This document shows, one piece after another, positions 32,251 through 34,249 of a stretch of 34,249 bases of DNA. How positions within the stretch are numbered: the stretch's first letter is position 1; every line of letters begins with the position of its first letter. The notes under the pieces are model-generated. The model had not been told where the DNA came from. It was given only the letters and a program-made list of their open reading frames with translations, and made no database searches. The position numbers were made by a program, and so were the translations under genes. Origin of the DNA: an uncultured Verrucomicrobiota bacterium (GTDB lineage: Bacteria > Verrucomicrobiota > Verrucomicrobiia > Opitutales > Seribacteraceae); the NCBI GenBank assembly GCA_902618175.1, contig CACMZN010000023.1:1-34249 (forward strand). Reading direction: 5' to 3'.

Positions 32251-33546
32251 TCAAATCCTTTTGTGGCGATGCCCAACCTTCACTTGCTCAACGCGAATCT
32301 TGCGTGGAATCATATGGTTTTGAAGGTGATCGTGAAGGAATTTCTTAAAAGTGACTTTATCAAAGGAGTCTGCGTTTTGAGGTTGTACAATGATTTCTGC
32401 ATGCTGGCCAGTGATGGGATTTTCTTTACCGTAGGCTTTAACCAAGGCAATGTTTGGATAGGTCAAGGCAACCCGCTCGATCTCAGAAGCCAAGCACTTG
32501 AGTCCGCCAACGTTAATGACTTCATTGGTTCTACCCACGATTTTGTAAAACTCGTCTTTTTTTTCCACCATATCCTTGGTGTCGTACCAGCCTTCTTGAT
32601 CAAAAGGGGAGGGGGCATTCAAATAACCAAGCATTCGGTTCGCCGATCGGATTTGCAGCACATTTTTAACTACCCGTGTCTCCACTCCCTCTCCTCCCAC
32701 TTTCATAAATAGACTTTTACGAGATTTCGATTTGACGCGAACGATGCCAAGTTCGGACATTCCGAATGTTTGTCTGAAGTCTACTTTGGGCAATGAATCA
32801 CAAAGCTTATCCAAAGTGGGTTGATCCATTCGCTCTGTTCCATAGGTTATAATGCGGACGCTGGATGGAAATCCATCTGGAATGACTCCACTCATCAACA
32901 TAATCCTTAAAAATGTTGGTGTTGTGGGAAGGACTTCGACATTGTGAATGGCACAGGTTTTCAGTATTCCATCCACAGATCGGTCTTCAGGAGCAACTAC
33001 CACTCCACGATTGAACAAAGTATGAAGTAGGGTGTTGATTCCACCGATGTGGTCGAAAAGTAGAAAATTTAAAGTCCTCAATTGGGGACGAGGCGTATCA
33101 AATCGCTTCAGAAAATAACTTAAGTCATGAAGGATTGCCTTTGGGCGACCAGTGGTACCGGTAGAGAAAAGAACCAAACCGGGATTTCCACGTTTTCTCA
33201 GTTTTTCGATCATTGGATGATTGTCTTGATGCTTAAGACGGGTTGCTCTTGCGTTCTCTATGACAACATCGACCAATGCAGAATCAAAAAAATATCGGTG
33301 GTCATCCCTGGTCTCAATCGTCAGGGGGACGATGATCACATCCAAATCAATTAGGCGAAGTAAAATCAAAATTGAAGAGGGATTAAAATCGCCAATGAGG
33401 GCGACCACGTCTCCGCGTCGAATAAGGGATAAGTCAACCCGCTTCTGGGAGAGAATTTCCGAAAAACTCAAGTTGCCGCTCGGATGGATAAGAAATGGAT
33501 GGCTAATGTTTTTCCACTTCAAAGAGAGTTTTTCAATTAAGTTCAT
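32251..33546 (-). CDS. AMP-forming acyl-CoA/acyl-ACP ligase-like protein
   Basis: A 431-residue member of the ANL adenylate-forming family, short for the group. The phosphate-binding loop is LFSTGTTGRPKAILHD (about 127-142); further motifs are ITYGTERM, FRQTFGMSELG, EGWYDTKDMVE and GRTNEVINVGGLK. The C-terminus ends in VGHRHKRI, which may supply the usual catalytic lysine. It should activate a carboxylic acid as an acyl-adenylate and pass it to CoA or a carrier protein. The ATG at 33546 shares a base with the stop of the SDR gene (TGATG) and is preceded by GGTGGAGC; the GNAT gene follows after six bases. The acid used is unknown. Confidence 0.85.
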   Translation of the reverse strand: MNLIEKLSLKWKNISHPFLIHPSGNLSFSEILSQKRVDLSLIRRGDVVALIGDFNPSSILILLRLIDLDVIIVPLTIETRDDHRYFFDSALVDVVIENARATRLKHQDNHPMIEKLRKRGNPGLVLFSTGTTGRPKAILHDLSYFLKRFDTPRPQLRTLNFLLFDHIGGINTLLHTLFNRGVVVAPEDRSVDGILKTCAIHNVEVLPTTPTFLRIMLMSGVIPDGFPSSVRIITYGTERMDQPTLDKLCDSLPKVDFRQTFGMSELGIVRVKSKSRKSLFMKVGGEGVETRVVKNVLQIRSANRMLGYLNAPSPFDQEGWYDTKDMVEKKDEFYKIVGRTNEVINVGGLKCLASEIERVALTYPNIALVKAYGKENPITGQHAEIIVQPQNADSFDKVTFKKFLHDHLQNHMIPRKIRVEQVKVGHRHKRI

Positions 33547-34223
33547 CAAGCTCCACCCACGTTCAGTACCTGACCGCTTAGGGAACTGGACTGCGAATCA
33601 AGCAAGAATTCGCATACATCGCTTATGTCCTCCGGATTAAATCGCTTTGGAATGACTTGTCTGGCAATGATGTCATTGATTTGTTCGTCGGTGACTCCCT
33701 TAAGCAAGTCGGTTTTGATGGGACCGGGAGCTATGCAGTTTACCGTGATGTTGAAATCTGACATTTCCCTCGCAAAGCTTCTGGAAAACCCCTCCACTCC
33801 AGCTTTGCTCGCCGCATAGACGGATTCACCCTTGAGTCCCAGAGCGACCGCTATACTTGAAAAATTAATGATGCTTCCCTTTTTATTTCTTATCATTAGA
33901 GGAGCCAAAAGCTGGCAACAATAGATGGTGCCAGTAAGATTAGTTTGTATCAGCTTCTCAGTCATGCTCGGCGGAGTGGTTACTGCGAGATTCATGGACG
34001 CAATTCCAGCTGCATTGATCAAACCATCCAAATTACGCTTTTCCATTCGGAAATTCCTGGCAATCTCTTTGACGGCATTATAGTCTGAAATGTCGCAAGC
34101 CATTGATTCGAAAGGCAAATCTATCTTATTTCGCGATAGGCCCAACACCTTTTTGCCTGACTGCAACAATCGTTCTGCAATAGAACGACCCAGTCCTCTA
34201 CTGGCCCCCGTGACAATAATCAT
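33546..34223 (-). CDS. SDR-family oxidoreductase, FabG-like
   Basis: A 225-residue classical short-chain dehydrogenase. It has TGASRGLGRSIAERL at the N-terminus, NAAG in INAAGIAS, the catalytic serine in NFSSIAV, Y-x3-K in VYAASKAG, and a C-terminal SGQVLNVGGA. It is FabG-like but shorter than, and clearly different from, fabG at 5028-5777. Its gene is joined to the acyl-ligase gene by a one-base stop/start overlap, so it probably reduces a 3-oxoacyl thioester or a sugar intermediate in that pathway. Only 26 bp lie between its start and the window edge, so the operon may begin further right. Confidence 0.88.
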   Translation of the reverse strand: MIIVTGASRGLGRSIAERLLQSGKKVLGLSRNKIDLPFESMACDISDYNAVKEIARNFRMEKRNLDGLINAAGIASMNLAVTTPPSMTEKLIQTNLTGTIYCCQLLAPLMIRNKKGSIINFSSIAVALGLKGESVYAASKAGVEGFSRSFAREMSDFNITVNCIAPGPIKTDLLKGVTDEQINDIIARQVIPKRFNPEDISDVCEFLLDSQSSSLSGQVLNVGGA

Positions 34224-34249
34224 TTCTCGATTTCAGACTGAGCGTGCCA

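Noticed and set aside
1-34249. CRISPR array, transposon, prophage or integrated element
   Set aside because: No regularly spaced repeats, transposase, integrase, phage gene or direct repeats at either tRNA gene were seen.

Overview
The window looks like a chromosomal piece of a Verrucomicrobiota bacterium, most likely a marine Opitutae/Puniceicoccales-type lineage. This is inferred from content: DUF1549/DUF1553 and DUF1501 proteins, planctomycete-type cytochrome c (PSC1) domains, SHD1 domains, a sulfatase with a formylglycine-generating enzyme, and an aromatic C-terminal motif of a kind I associate with Opitutae secreted proteins. The genes hldD and lpxI show an LPS-bearing, Gram-negative envelope. 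Most of the window is AT-rich; the lpxI-leuS stretch is visibly richer in GC. Very few start codons have a Shine-Dalgarno sequence. I see no insertion sequence, phage gene, CRISPR array or origin.

Layout. 216-4939 (minus) is a compact run: rluB-like pseudouridine synthase, a secreted protein of unknown function, folD, an RDD membrane protein, proC and hldD, several joined by stop/start overlaps. 5028-7366 (plus) is the core fatty-acid set fabG-acpP-fabF, followed by tRNA-Arg(ACG). 7596-8879 (minus) is a membrane protein with a very charged tail. 8991-9726 (plus) is clpS with a DUF2017-like partner. 9731-14410 (minus) is a second acyl-chain cassette: an NtrC-type sigma-54 activator, a KAS II-like ketosynthase, a dedicated ACP and a phytoene-desaturase-like flavoprotein. 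Then come tRNA-Met(CAT), a lipoprotein of unknown function, and a 6S RNA gene with its own promoter.

16036-19638 (minus) holds leuS and lpxI, with an orphan aromatic-rich C-terminal protein fragment just downstream. 19770-20690 is a bacterial voltage-gated cation channel whose selectivity filter suggests calcium permeation. 21054-22439 (plus) is a sulfatase with a formylglycine site; 22470-23684 (minus) is sufS. 23985-29654 (minus) is a three-gene secreted module: DUF1549/DUF1553 protein, DUF1501 protein, and a double PSC1 cytochrome with leucine-rich repeats. 30054-34223 (minus) carries an SDR, an AMP-forming acyl ligase, a double-GNAT protein and a lipoprotein-type formylglycine-generating enzyme; the first three look like an acyl-transfer operon that may continue beyond the right edge.

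The parts most worth following up are the ketosynthase/ACP/desaturase cassette, the calcium-type channel filter, the tandem cysteine modules inside the DUF1553 protein, the formylglycine enzyme/sulfatase pair, and the actinobacterial-style ClpS-DUF2017 pair.
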